A stretch of 64,000 nucleotides of DNA from Geodermatophilus siccatus (GTDB lineage Bacteria > Actinomycetota > Actinomycetes > Mycobacteriales > Geodermatophilaceae). How positions within the stretch are numbered: position 1 is the stretch's first letter; each line of letters begins with the position of its first letter. Below are positions 9,709 through 20,821 of the stretch, in pieces. The notes below the pieces were generated by a model. That model was not told where the DNA came from and searched no databases. It saw only the letters and a program-made list of their open reading frames with translations. The position numbers and the translations under genes were made by a program. The DNA is taken from assembly GCF_900103785.1 (NCBI RefSeq), contig NZ_FNHE01000001.1, forward strand, positions 1-64,000, in the 5' to 3' direction.

Positions 9709-10623
9709 TCAGCTCGGCGGGAACCCCACGGCGACGCGGGCGGTGGCACCGGCGTCCTCGACGAGGGCGACCAGCCGGTCCGCGCCGTCCACCGCGGCGT
9801 GCAGGCCGGGGGCGCCGGTGGCCGGGATCCGCTGCCCGTACCCGAGGGCGCGCGCCTCCTCGTCGGTCAGCGTGCGCACCGGGAAGACGGCGCGGGCGGC
9901 CTCGGTGAGACCGAGCACCCCCGCTCCCCCGCCGGCGGCCAGGGCCTGCCCGGCCTCCTCGACCGGCGCGGCCCCGGCCACCGTGAAGGGGCCGGAGGCG
10001 GTGCGGCGCAGCGCGGTGAGGTGCCCACCCACACCGAGCGCGGCGCCGGCGTCGCGCGCGATGGCACGGACGTAGGTGCCGGCGGTGCAGGAGACGGTCA
10101 CGTCGACGTCCACCAGGTCCGGCGTGGGACGGCTGACGCGGTGGACGTCGAGCCGGTGGACGGTCACCGCCCGCGGCTCGAGCACCACCTCCTCGCCGGC
10201 CCGCACCCGGTCGTAGGACCGGCGGCCAGCGACCTTCACCGCGCTCACCGACGAGGGCACCTGCAGCAGCGGACCGGTCTGCGCGGCCAGGGCGGCCGCG
10301 ACGGCGCCGTCGTCCAGGTGCCCGGCCGGGGTGGTGACGAGGACCTCGCCCTCGCGGTCGTCGGTGACGGTGGTCTGGCCGAGCCGGATGGTCGCCTCGT
10401 AGGTCTTGTCGTGCCCGCCGACGTACCCGAGCAGCCGGGTCGCCGTCCCGACGCCGAGGACCAGCAGGCCGGTGGCCATCGGGTCGAGGGTGCCGGCGTG
10501 CCCGACCCGGCGGACCGAGAGCACCCGCCGGGCCCGGGCCACGACGTCGTGCGAGGTCATGCCGCCGGGCTTGTCGACCAGCAGCAGGCCCGGGGGGACG
10601 TCGGCGTCCGTGCGTCTGCTCAC
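9709..10623 (-). CDS. truB: tRNA pseudouridine(55) synthase
   Basis: 304 residues. Isomerises U55 in the T-loop of tRNAs. The N-terminus shows LLLVDKPGGMTSHDVV and the catalytic-aspartate motif GHAGTLDPMATGLL. KTYEATIRLGQ and the YVRAIARDAG block follow; a C-terminal PUA-like tail is present. The GTG start overlaps the upstream MATE gene stop (GTGA). It is the last gene of the nusA-infB-rbfA-truB translation operon, although three extra genes (an acidic protein, a DHH phosphoesterase and a MATE pump) are inserted between rbfA and truB. Confidence 0.97.
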   Translation of the reverse strand: MSRRTDADVPPGLLLVDKPGGMTSHDVVARARRVLSVRRVGHAGTLDPMATGLLVLGVGTATRLLGYVGGHDKTYEATIRLGQTTVTDDREGEVLVTTPAGHLDDGAVAAALAAQTGPLLQVPSSVSAVKVAGRRSYDRVRAGEEVVLEPRAVTVHRLDVHRVSRPTPDLVDVDVTVSCTAGTYVRAIARDAGAALGVGGHLTALRRTASGPFTVAGAAPVEEAGQALAAGGGAGVLGLTEAARAVFPVRTLTDEEARALGYGQRIPATGAPGLHAAVDGADRLVALVEDAGATARVAVGFPPS

Positions 10624-11936
10624 GCCGTCACGGTGTCAGGCGCCCGCAGCCACCTCTCACCCGCCACCCGGACGAGCACGCCGACCAGCCGGAGCGCGAT
10701 GAAGAGGGTCAGGCCGGTCCACACGCCGGCCAGCCCCCACCCCAGCGGGACGGCCAGCAGCGACAGCGGGACGAAGCCGACGAGGGCCGCCCCGATGGTC
10801 ACCGAGCGCAGGTAGCCGACGTCGCCGGCACCCATCAGCACGCCGTCCAGGGCGAACACGACACCGGCCAGCGGCTGCATCGCGGCGAGGAACCACCAGG
10901 CCACGGTCGCCTGCGCCACGACCGCGGGGTCGTCGGTGAACAGCGGCAGCACCACCGGCCGCAGCGCCAGCAGCGCGGCCGCGACCACCACGCCGGTGCC
11001 CAGGCCCCAGGAGGTGACCCGTCGCGCGGTCTCGCGGGCGGCGTCGGGGCGCGCCGCGCCGAGGGCCTGGCCGACCAGCGTCTGCGCGGCGATGGCGTAG
11101 GCGTCGAGCACCAGGGCGAGGAAGAAGAACAACTGGATGGCGATCTGGTGCGCACCGAGTTCAGCGGTGCCGGCGCGGGCGACCACGCCGGTCGCCACGA
11201 GGAAGGACACCTGCAGGACGGCGGCCCGCAGCAGCAGGTCGCGGCCGATGACCAGCTGCGCCCGGAGCGCCGTGAGGCGGGGCCGCCAGGCGATCCCCTC
11301 GCGGAGCAGCGCGCGGACGAAGAGGGCGGCGGTGAGCGCCTGCCCGGCGACGTTGGCGACCGCCGACCCGACCAGCCCGAGCCCCGCGGGGTGCACGAGC
11401 AGCGGGCAGAGCACCAGGCTGGCGAGGCTGCCGGTGAGGACGTAGCGCATGGGGCGGCGCAGCTCCTGCACCCCGCGCAGCCATCCGTTGCCGGCCAGGG
11501 AGACCAGCAGCAGCGGCGCGCCGAGGGAGGCCACCCGCAGCCAGCTCTCCCCCGCCGCGGCCACCGGTCCGTCGCTGCCGGCGAGCAGCCGGGTGAGCGG
11601 GCCGGCGAGCAGCTGGAACAGCACGAGCACCGCCAGGCCGAGCGCCAGCGCCAGCCAGGTGGCCTGCACGCCCTCGGCGACCGCGCCTGCCCGGTCGCCG
11701 GCACCGGCACGGCGGGCAGCGCGGGCGGTGGTGCCGTAGGCGAGGAAGTTCAGCAGCGCGGCCGCCCACGCCAGCAGCCCGCCGCCGACGGCGAGCCCGC
11801 CCAGCGCGACCGTGCCCAGGTTCCCGACGACGGCGGTGTCGACCAGCAGGTACAGCGGCTCGGCGGCCAGCACGACCAGCGCCGGCGCGGCCAGCGCGAG
11901 CACGCCCGGAGCCCGCCGCCCGCTCTCGACGATCAT
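10620..11936 (-). CDS. MATE family efflux transporter (DinF-like)
   Basis: 438 residues, about twelve hydrophobic segments with the internal two-fold repeat typical of MATE transporters. The segment LAAEPLYLLVDTAVVGNLGTVALGGLAVG is the conserved first-half signature, and LDAYAIAAQTLVGQALGAAR the second-half one, both as in DinF. Such pumps export cationic drugs or metabolites using Na+ or H+ gradients; the substrate here is unknown. ATG at 11936 is chosen because the MATE signature starts soon after and it leaves a 34-bp gap to the upstream DHH gene. It is part of the rbfA-truB transcript, as in several actinobacteria. Confidence 0.92.
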   Translation of the reverse strand: MIVESGRRAPGVLALAAPALVVLAAEPLYLLVDTAVVGNLGTVALGGLAVGGGLLAWAAALLNFLAYGTTARAARRAGAGDRAGAVAEGVQATWLALALGLAVLVLFQLLAGPLTRLLAGSDGPVAAAGESWLRVASLGAPLLLVSLAGNGWLRGVQELRRPMRYVLTGSLASLVLCPLLVHPAGLGLVGSAVANVAGQALTAALFVRALLREGIAWRPRLTALRAQLVIGRDLLLRAAVLQVSFLVATGVVARAGTAELGAHQIAIQLFFFLALVLDAYAIAAQTLVGQALGAARPDAARETARRVTSWGLGTGVVVAAALLALRPVVLPLFTDDPAVVAQATVAWWFLAAMQPLAGVVFALDGVLMGAGDVGYLRSVTIGAALVGFVPLSLLAVPLGWGLAGVWTGLTLFIALRLVGVLVRVAGERWLRAPDTVTA

Positions 11937-11970
11937 GGCGCGGCGACCGCTCCCCCGGCCCCGGAGGTGG

Positions 11971-12990
11971 TCACGACGCCATGATCGCGGGGCCGTCCAG
12001 CAGGGAGCGGATGGCGGCCATGGTGGCTTCGCGGTCGTCGTGCGAGGTGAAGCCCGCCGCCGCCCGGTGGCCGCCACCGCCCAGTGCCGTGGCGACGCGG
12101 GCGACGTCCGTGGCGCCGCGGGAGCGCAGCGACACCGACCACGAGCCGTCGTCCTGGCCCTTGAGCACGCAGGCGACGTCGGCCTCCTGGGTGCAGCGGA
12201 CGACGTCCACCAGCGCCTCGAGCTGCTCGCCGGGCAGGCCGTGCTCGGCGGCCTCGGCCGTGCTCGACCAGGTCCACACCAGACCCGCGCCGACCTCGGC
12301 CTCCAGCACGGCGCGACCGGCAGCGACCGAGAGCAGCCCCAGCCAGCCGAACGGGGCGGTGTCGAACAGCCGCTGGCTGATGGTGGCGTGGTCGATGCCG
12401 GTCGCGAGCAGCCGGGCGGCGAGGTCGTGGGTGTCGGGGCGGGTGTTGCCGAAGCGGAAGGAGCCGGTGTCGGCGGCGAGCCCCGCGTACAGGCAGGTGG
12501 CCAGCCGCTCGTCGAGCGTCACGCCCAGACCGTCGAGCAGGTCGGCGACGAGGACGACGGTCGCCGGTGCGGCCGGGTCGACCACGCGGACGTCGCCGAA
12601 GCCGGGGTTGCTCGCGTGGTGGTCGACGACCACGGAGGTGGCCGCGCCGTCCAGCAGGGCGGCCAGCTCGCCGAGCCGGCCCGGCGAGGCGGCGTCGAGG
12701 CTGACGAACAGGTCGGGGGACGCCGGCACCGCCGAGGAGGGCACCAGCCCCTCGGCCCCGGGCAGCCAGGCCAGCGACGCCGGGAGCGTGAAGGGGGCGG
12801 GGAACGTGGCCAGCACCCGGGCGCCGCGGCGCCGCAGGCCCTCGGCGAGGGCCAGCGTGCTGCCGAGGGCGTCGGCGTCGGGCTGCACGTGCCCGGAGAG
12901 GACGACGGTGGCCCGGGCCGCGGCCGCCTCGGCGAGGACGGCGGCGGCCCGGTCGGTCAGGTCCGTGCCGCGCGGGAGGGAGACCGTCAC
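11971..12990 (-). CDS. DHH/DHHA1 phosphoesterase (NrnA-like oligoribonuclease/pAp phosphatase)
   Basis: 339 residues. Predicted to degrade nano-RNAs and/or 3',5'-bisphosphonucleotides (pAp) and, in actinobacteria, c-di-AMP breakdown products. Metal-binding motifs are visible: VQPDADALGS (DxD), LDAASPGR, VVVDHHASN (the DHH triad) and, in the C-terminal DHHA1 domain, GGGGHRAAAGF. Length fits NrnA-type proteins. The GTG start overlaps the stop of the small acidic protein (GTGA). Location right after rbfA is conserved in actinobacteria, so the functional link is with RNA maturation and turnover. Confidence 0.92.
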   Translation of the reverse strand: MTVSLPRGTDLTDRAAAVLAEAAAARATVVLSGHVQPDADALGSTLALAEGLRRRGARVLATFPAPFTLPASLAWLPGAEGLVPSSAVPASPDLFVSLDAASPGRLGELAALLDGAATSVVVDHHASNPGFGDVRVVDPAAPATVVLVADLLDGLGVTLDERLATCLYAGLAADTGSFRFGNTRPDTHDLAARLLATGIDHATISQRLFDTAPFGWLGLLSVAAGRAVLEAEVGAGLVWTWSSTAEAAEHGLPGEQLEALVDVVRCTQEADVACVLKGQDDGSWSVSLRSRGATDVARVATALGGGGHRAAAGFTSHDDREATMAAIRSLLDGPAIMAS

Positions 12991-13229
12991 GACGCCGGGC
13001 CGGGGTCGGCGACCGGGGGCGCGTTCTCCTCCTCGGTCACCAGGCCGCCGCCGACCGGGTAGCCCACCCCGTCGTCGGGCTCGTCGGAGACGATGCTCGG
13101 CGCCTCGCCGATCTCGCCCCGTTTGCCGCCCCGGGTGGGGTCGCCGGCGTCGGGCTCGGGACGGCCGCCCAGCTCGGAGCGGCCCTGTCCCTCGTCGGGC
13201 AGGTTGGGGTCCGGGTCGTTCTCGCTCAT
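12987..13229 (-). CDS. Small acidic protein of unknown function
   Basis: 80 residues, rich in Asp, Glu, Gly and Pro, no membrane segment and no recognisable domain. It probably is a true gene: an AGGAG ribosome-binding site sits six bases before the ATG, the ATG overlaps the rbfA stop (ATGA) and its own stop overlaps the next gene's GTG (GTGA), so it is locked between two real genes by translational coupling. The low-complexity composition suggests a disordered protein. No function can be assigned. Confidence 0.7.
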   Translation of the reverse strand: MSENDPDPNLPDEGQGRSELGGRPEPDAGDPTRGGKRGEIGEAPSIVSDEPDDGVGYPVGGGLVTEEENAPPVADPGPAS

Positions 13230-13741
13230 GACACGCTCCTGCTCTGGGTGGGCTCGTCGGCGGTGTCATCGGCAGTCCCGCCGTCCGCCCGGTCGTCGGC
13301 GGGGTCTCCCTCGTCGTCGTCCTCGGGGGGACGGCGGTACGGATCGGCGTCACCGGCGTACGTCGCGCCGGCGCGGATGCGGGCGAGCTCGGCGTCGGCG
13401 TGCCGCACCCGCTCGAGCGCGGCGTCGAGCTCGCGCGCGGTGTCGGGCACGTGGTCGGCGACGAAGGTGAGCGTGGGCACGAACTTGATGCCGGTCTGCC
13501 TGCCGACGGTCGAGCGCAGCACGCCGGTCGCCGACGTGAGGGCCTTGGCGGAGTCCTCGGCCTCAGTCGCGTCGCCGTAGACGGTGTAGAAGACGGTCGC
13601 CTCGCGCAGGTCGCTGGTCACCCGGGCGTCGGTGACGGTCACCATGCCCAGCCGCGGGTCCTTGATCTGCGTCTCGATCGCGGCGGAGACGATCTGGCGG
13701 ATGCGCACCGCGAGCTTGCGGGCGCGGGCCGGGTCGGCCAT
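13226..13741 (-). CDS. rbfA: Ribosome-binding factor A
   Basis: 171 residues. Assists late 30S maturation and 16S 5'-end processing and is needed for cold growth in E. coli. The KH-like domain is visible: ARARKLAVRIRQIVSAAIE at the start, then DPRLGMVTVTDARVTSDLREATVFYTV, and KFVPTLTFVADHV. An acidic disordered C-terminal extension of about 45 residues (PPEDDDEGDPADD and onward) is typical of actinobacterial RbfA. ATG at 13741 gives the family N-terminus (MADPARARKLA). It lies downstream of ylxP with a hairpin in the gap. Confidence 0.96.
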   Translation of the reverse strand: MADPARARKLAVRIRQIVSAAIETQIKDPRLGMVTVTDARVTSDLREATVFYTVYGDATEAEDSAKALTSATGVLRSTVGRQTGIKFVPTLTFVADHVPDTARELDAALERVRHADAELARIRAGATYAGDADPYRRPPEDDDEGDPADDRADGGTADDTADEPTQSRSVS

Positions 13742-13827
13742 CGGACCTCCTGGTGCAGGGCGCCTCGGGCAGGCCGGGACGCGGGTGGTGCGGGGCGCTG
13801 GGTGGCCTCCCTCCAGGAACCCGCCGC

Positions 13828-13882
13828 GGTCCCGTCCCGGGTCCCGCCCTGAGCTCGCGAAGGGCGGGGAGGACGGGGTCCT
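13828..13882 (-). terminator. Nested hairpin between ylxP and rbfA
   Basis: Inner stem CCCGCCCT / AGGGCGGG around a GAGCTCGCGA loop, outer arms GGTCCCGTCC / GGACGGGGTCC. It lies just past the ylxP stop codon on the minus strand and belongs to the recurrent hairpin family of this window. It may attenuate rather than fully stop transcription, because rbfA continues the operon. Confidence 0.5.
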
Positions 13883-13908
13883 TCCACGGTGGGGAGGAGG
13901 GAGGTCCT

Positions 13909-14202
13909 TCAATCGGTGTCGCTGAACAGCTGCCGGTGCGTCGAGAGCAGCGTCACCTCCGGCCGCTCGGCCAGCAACCGCTCGCAGGCGTCGAGGACGT
14001 CGGTCACCTGAGCGGCGTCGCCGGCCACCGTGGCCACCCCGACCTGCACGCGGCGGTGCAGGTCCTGGTCACCGACCTCTGCGGCGGCCACGGCGTACCG
14101 GCGCCGCAGCTCGGCCACGATCGGCCGGACCACGGCGCGCTTGCCCTTGAGCGAGTGCACGTCGCCGAGCAGCAGGTCGGCGTTCAGCGTGCCGGTGAAC
14201 AC
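13909..14202 (-). CDS. DUF503 family protein (YlxP-like)
   Basis: 97 residues, starting MFTGTLNADLLLGDVHSLKGKR, the recognisable DUF503/YlxP start; it continues with RPIVAELRRRYAVAAAEVGDQD and ends ERPEVTLLSTHRQLF. A small, probably RNA-associated protein found between infB and rbfA in Firmicutes and Actinobacteria, with unknown biochemical role. Length is normal. It lies after infB with an intervening hairpin (14,243-14,309). Confidence 0.9.
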   Translation of the reverse strand: MFTGTLNADLLLGDVHSLKGKRAVVRPIVAELRRRYAVAAAEVGDQDLHRRVQVGVATVAGDAAQVTDVLDACERLLAERPEVTLLSTHRQLFSDTD

Positions 14203-14242
14203 CGGATCTCCCCCGTCCTGCTGCTGGGCGTCGTGGCCCCCG

Positions 14243-14309
14243 TCCCCACTGCTCGCGCGCCGAGCTGGCCCCTTCGCAGGGGCCCGCTGCGCGCGTGCGA
14301 GCAGTGGGA
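14243..14309 (-). terminator. Hairpin between infB and ylxP
   Basis: A long stem CCCACTGCTCGC / GCGAGCAGTGGG with an inner stem GCCCC TTCGCA GGGGC. It lies directly after the infB stop codon on the minus strand, so it could terminate or attenuate the nusA-infB transcript before ylxP and rbfA. Confidence 0.6.
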
Positions 14310-14320
14310 GCGACGGGTCC

Positions 14321-17344
<3,024 letters not shown>

Positions 17345-17414
17345 GGATCTCCTCTTTGTGAGGCCGGCGGCTGGCCCGCGCGACCTCGTCGTCAGTACTG
17401 CATGGTCTGGCTTG

Positions 17415-17831
17415 TCATCGTGGGGACTTCACGGCTTGCTCATCCGACGACGTCTCGCTCTCGACGTGCGGCCCCGCCGGGTGCGGGTCCGTCTGTGTTG
17501 GTGCGGTTGTCGTTCGTGCGTGCTCGCCCGTCCGGGACCCGCTCCCCGGAAGCGCCACAGGCGCGCCGAGGACGTGCTCCCGGAGCGGACCGGCCTCCAC
17601 CGGGGAGCCGCCGCCTCCGGGGAGGCGCAGCGCCCGGGGGAAGGCCCGGCGTCGCTCCGCTGCGTGCAGGCACTCCGGGGTGGGGTGCAGCGAGGCACCC
17701 CGGCCGGGGAGCCTCCGTCGCGGATCGGGGACGAGTGCCCCGTCCCGCGCGACGACGCGCAGCAGGTCGGTGACCGGAGCGCGCTTCCGGCAGCCCACAC
17801 AGGTGCGCACCGGGATCGACGTTTCGGCCAC
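17415..17831 (-). CDS. YlxR-family protein (DUF448)
   Basis: 138 residues from a GTG at 17,831. The YlxR core is clear: [21 protein letters not shown] (the CxGCR motif), then [26 protein letters not shown]. YlxR is a small RNA-associated protein next to nusA, implicated in RNase P control in Bacillus and nucleoid/transcription links elsewhere. About 55 residues of Pro/Thr/Gly-rich tail follow the domain, longer than usual. It starts 8 bp after the nusA stop. Confidence 0.88.
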   Translation of the reverse strand: MAETSIPVRTCVGCRKRAPVTDLLRVVARDGALVPDPRRRLPGRGASLHPTPECLHAAERRRAFPRALRLPGGGGSPVEAGPLREHVLGAPVALPGSGSRTGEHARTTTAPTQTDPHPAGPHVESETSSDEQAVKSPR

Positions 17832-17839
17832 CCTGCACT

Positions 17840-18973
17840 CTAGCGCGCTGAGGGCCCCGGGTGTTCCGGGCTCCGGCCACCGGGCACCCGACCGGGGCGT
17901 GCGCCTCCACCCGGCCCCCCGAGGCGGCCGCCGCGCGCGGCGGCCGCGCCCGAGCGCAGCGGCGCGCGCCCGACGCCCGGCGAGGGCGTGGCGTCGTCGA
18001 GCTGGGCGTCGCTGCGGATGTCGATCCGGCAACCGGTCAGCCGCGCGGCCAGGCGGGCGTTCTGGCCCTCCTTGCCGATCGCCAGCGACAGCTGGTAGTC
18101 GGGGACGACGACCCGCACGGCCTTCGCCTGGCGGTCGACGAGCTGGGCGCTGGAGACCCGCGCCGGGCTCAGCGCCGAGGCCACGAAGGTCGCCGGGTCG
18201 TCGGACCAGTCAACGATGTCGATCTTCTCGCCGTGCAGCTCGCTCATGACGTTGCGCACGCGCTGCCCCATCGGGCCGATGCAGGCGCCCTTGGCGTTGA
18301 GCCCCGGCACCGAGGTGCGGACGGCGATCTTCGAGCGGTGACCGGCCTCGCGCGCGACCGCGACGATCTCGACGCTGCCGTCGGCGATCTCGGGGACCTC
18401 GAGGGCGAAGAGCTTGCGGACCAGGTTCGGGTGGGTGCGCGAGACGGTGACCTGCGGGCCGCGGTAGGTGCGGGCGACCGAGACGACGTAGGCCCTCAGC
18501 CGGCTGCCGTGGGGGTAGCTCTCCCCCGGCACCTGCTCGGCCGCGGGCAGCACCGCCTCGACCTTGCCGATGTCGACGAGCACCGTGCCGCTGGCGTTGC
18601 GCCGCTGGTCGGCCTGCACGATGCCGCTGACGATGTCGCCCTCCTTGCCCGCGTACTCGCCGAAGGTCTGCTCGTGCTCGGCGTCGCGCAGCCGCTGGAC
18701 GATGACCTGCTTGGCGGTGCTGGCCGCGATCCGGCCGAAGTCCTGCGGGGTGTCGTCCCACTCGCGGACGACCTCGCCGTCCGGCCCCAGCTCCTGGGCG
18801 AGCACCGCGACCTCGCCGGTCTTGCGGTCGACGTGCACCCGCACGTGCTTGCTCGCGCCGTCGGCGTGCCGGTACGCGGTCACCAGGGCCGTCTCGATGG
18901 CCTCGATGACGGTGTCGGCCGGGATGCCCTTCTCCCGCTCGACCGCCTTGAGGGCGGTCACGTCGATGTTCAC
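17840..18973 (-). CDS. nusA: Transcription termination/antitermination factor NusA
   Basis: 377 residues, GTG start overlapping the rimP stop (GTGA). Binds RNA polymerase and RNA to control pausing, termination and rRNA antitermination. Domains: N-terminal RNAP-binding domain (about 1-125, [20 protein letters not shown]), S1 (about 130-200), KH1 and KH2 (about 205-340, with [23 protein letters not shown] and [16 protein letters not shown]). There are no C-terminal acidic repeats, as in other actinobacteria; instead a short Gly/Arg/Pro tail of about 40 residues ends the protein. Confidence 0.97.
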   Translation of the reverse strand: MNIDVTALKAVEREKGIPADTVIEAIETALVTAYRHADGASKHVRVHVDRKTGEVAVLAQELGPDGEVVREWDDTPQDFGRIAASTAKQVIVQRLRDAEHEQTFGEYAGKEGDIVSGIVQADQRRNASGTVLVDIGKVEAVLPAAEQVPGESYPHGSRLRAYVVSVARTYRGPQVTVSRTHPNLVRKLFALEVPEIADGSVEIVAVAREAGHRSKIAVRTSVPGLNAKGACIGPMGQRVRNVMSELHGEKIDIVDWSDDPATFVASALSPARVSSAQLVDRQAKAVRVVVPDYQLSLAIGKEGQNARLAARLTGCRIDIRSDAQLDDATPSPGVGRAPLRSGAAAARGGRLGGPGGGARPGRVPGGRSPEHPGPSAR

Positions 18974-19566
18974 TGTCCTCCTCCGTCGTCGTCGTCCGCG
19001 GGATCCGGCTGCTCCGTGGCGTCCTGGGGCTCCCCACCCGCCCCCGGCTCGTGCCGGCCGAACTCCACCTGCACCCGTCCGGTGCCCAGCTCCTGCCACG
19101 GCACCTGCCGTCGGGTGGGCGGCCGCTTCTTCGCCCCGGGCTTGCCCTTCGCCTCCACCGCGAGGGTCACCCCGTCGCCGTCGACCTCCAGCACCCGTGC
19201 GGTCACCTGCTCGGTCGAGCCCGCGGGGCCCACGGCCACGGTGACCAGCCGCCCGGTGTTGCGCCGCCAGTGCCGCGGCTCGGTGAGCGGCCGGTCGACC
19301 CCGGGGCTGGTGACCTCGAGCACGTAGGGGGCGCTGCCGAACTCGCCGTCGTGCTCGTCGAGGGCCGTGGACACCGCGCGGCTGACCTCGGCGACGTCGT
19401 CGAGGGTCACGCCGGCGTCCCGGTCGACCACGACGCGGACGATGCTGCGCCGGCCGGCGGGGGTGACGACCAGCTCCTCGAGGTCGTACCCGGAAGCCTC
19501 GACGACCGGCGCGACCAGTCCGGCCATCCGGGTGGCGACGGGATCGGTGCGGGGGGCGGCGGACAC
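18970..19566 (-). CDS. rimP: Ribosome maturation factor RimP
   Basis: 198 residues from a GTG at 19,566, preceded by AGGAGAGGGA as ribosome-binding site. Needed for 30S assembly. The family blocks are visible: [44 protein letters not shown] and [23 protein letters not shown] (the VSSPGxDRPL motif, here [10 protein letters not shown]). An acidic tail ([11 protein letters not shown]) ends the protein. It is the first gene of the rimP-nusA-ylxR-infB operon; a promoter should lie in the 19,567-19,777 gap. Confidence 0.95.
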   Translation of the reverse strand: MSAAPRTDPVATRMAGLVAPVVEASGYDLEELVVTPAGRRSIVRVVVDRDAGVTLDDVAEVSRAVSTALDEHDGEFGSAPYVLEVTSPGVDRPLTEPRHWRRNTGRLVTVAVGPAGSTEQVTARVLEVDGDGVTLAVEAKGKPGAKKRPPTRRQVPWQELGTGRVQVEFGRHEPGAGGEPQDATEQPDPADDDDGGGQ

Positions 19567-19777
19567 GGCTCCCTCCCTCTCCTGGGCTCGGTCGGCGACA
19601 CGCACGCGGTGGTGTGGAGCCGGTGTTCCGGCCCGCCGGGGGGACGGCGGACACGCCGTCGGCCCGGGACCGGGCAGAGGGTCAGGCTACCGCTCCGGCC
19701 GCGGGCCCGAGACCGGGCGGCCGGGGACGGACCCGCCCGCCGTGTGCTCCCGGCCCGGCGGAGACCGGGCTGAGAGG

Positions 19778-20287
19778 ATGGGGGTGATGGCCTCCCTCGC
19801 TCCGCCCGCTCCCGCGGGCCTCCCCCGTCGCGCCTTCCTCGCGGCCTCGGCCGGGCTCGCGCTGCTGGCCGCCGGCTGCACCGCGGGCTCCTCGGGCGCC
19901 CCGGCGGTGAGCACCGAGGAGGCCGACCGGCTGGCCGGGCAGGTCGCCGTCCAGGAGGCGGTGGTCGCGGCCTACGCCGTGGCGACGACCGCCGATCCCG
20001 CTCTGGCCCTCAGCGACCTGCCCCTCAGCGACCTGGCCGCGCAGGCGGGCGAGCAGCTCGACCGGCTGCGCGCCGCCGCGCCGTCCTCGACGTCGTCGCC
20101 GTCCGCGTCCTCCCCCGCACCGCCGTCCCCGCCGCCCGGCGGGGACGTGCGCACCTGGCTGCGGGAGCAGGTGGCCGGCGCGGCCGCCTCCCACGCCGCG
20201 GCCTGCGTCCAGCAGACCGGTGCCCGGGCGGCCCTGCTGGGGGCGGTCGCCGCGGGGCTGCGCGGTCACGAGGCGGCCCTGGCGTGA
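19778..20287 (+). CDS. Putative Tat-exported lipoprotein, ferritin-like helical
   Basis: 169 residues. The N-terminus has a twin-arginine signal with lipobox: PRRAFLAASAGLALLAAGC, so export through Tat and lipidation of the cysteine are predicted. The mature part is mostly Ala-rich helices (VAVQEAVVAAYAVA, AQAGEQLDRLRAA, ASHAAACVQQTGARAALLGAVAAGL) split by a Pro/Ser-rich loop. Two in-frame alternatives (19,784 GTG and 19,787 ATG) exist. It is followed 15 bp later by a second ferritin-like gene and the two are probably one transcript. No specific role is known. Confidence 0.65.
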   Translation: MGVMASLAPPAPAGLPRRAFLAASAGLALLAAGCTAGSSGAPAVSTEEADRLAGQVAVQEAVVAAYAVATTADPALALSDLPLSDLAAQAGEQLDRLRAAAPSSTSSPSASSPAPPSPPPGGDVRTWLREQVAGAAASHAAACVQQTGARAALLGAVAAGLRGHEAALA

Positions 20288-20302
20288 GCGGAGGACGGGC
20301 AC

Positions 20303-20761
20303 GTGGCTGACGACGGCGTCCTCGACGAGGGCACCGAGACCGCGGCGCTGCGGGAGGTGCTGGCCGCCGAGCACGCCGCCGTGTGGGGGTACGGCGCGGT
20401 GGGCGCGGCGCTGCCGCCGGACGCCCGCGAGCCCGTGGTGGCCGGCGACGTCGCGCACCGGGACGTCCGCGACCGGCTGGTGGCGCTGCTGGACGCCCGC
20501 GGTGCCGAGCCGGTGCCGCGCGAGGCCGGCTACACCCTGCCCTTCCCGGTCCTGTCGCCGGTGGACGCCGCCGCGCTGGCCGTCGTCCTCGAGGAGGGCG
20601 TGTCCGCGGCCTGGGTGCGGCTGCTCGACCAGGCGACCGAGCCGTCGGTGCGCGAGCTGGCGGTCGAGGAGCTGGGTGCCGCCGAGGTGCGCGCGGTCGG
20701 GTGGCGCGCCGCCGCCGGCCGGACGCCGGTCACCAGCGCCTTCCCCGGCCTGCCGCGGTAG
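20303..20761 (+). CDS. Ferritin-like protein (DUF4439 type)
   Basis: 152 residues, GTG start with GGAGGA 8-10 bases upstream. Helical, with ALREVLAAEHAAVWGYGAVGAAL in the first helix (E and H in a ferritin-like E-x-x-H arrangement), HRDVRDRLVALLDARGAEPVPREAGYTLPFPV and a last helix pair. This pattern matches the DUF4439 ferritin-like family found next to rimP in actinobacteria. It is cytoplasmic by sequence, unlike its lipoprotein neighbour. Iron binding is not shown. Confidence 0.78.
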   Translation: MADDGVLDEGTETAALREVLAAEHAAVWGYGAVGAALPPDAREPVVAGDVAHRDVRDRLVALLDARGAEPVPREAGYTLPFPVLSPVDAAALAVVLEEGVSAAWVRLLDQATEPSVRELAVEELGAAEVRAVGWRAAAGRTPVTSAFPGLPR

Positions 20762-20821
20762 GAGCTCTTCGCCCCCGATCGCCTCCGCTTCGTCGGGACG
20801 TTGCCCTGACCCGGCCGCCCC

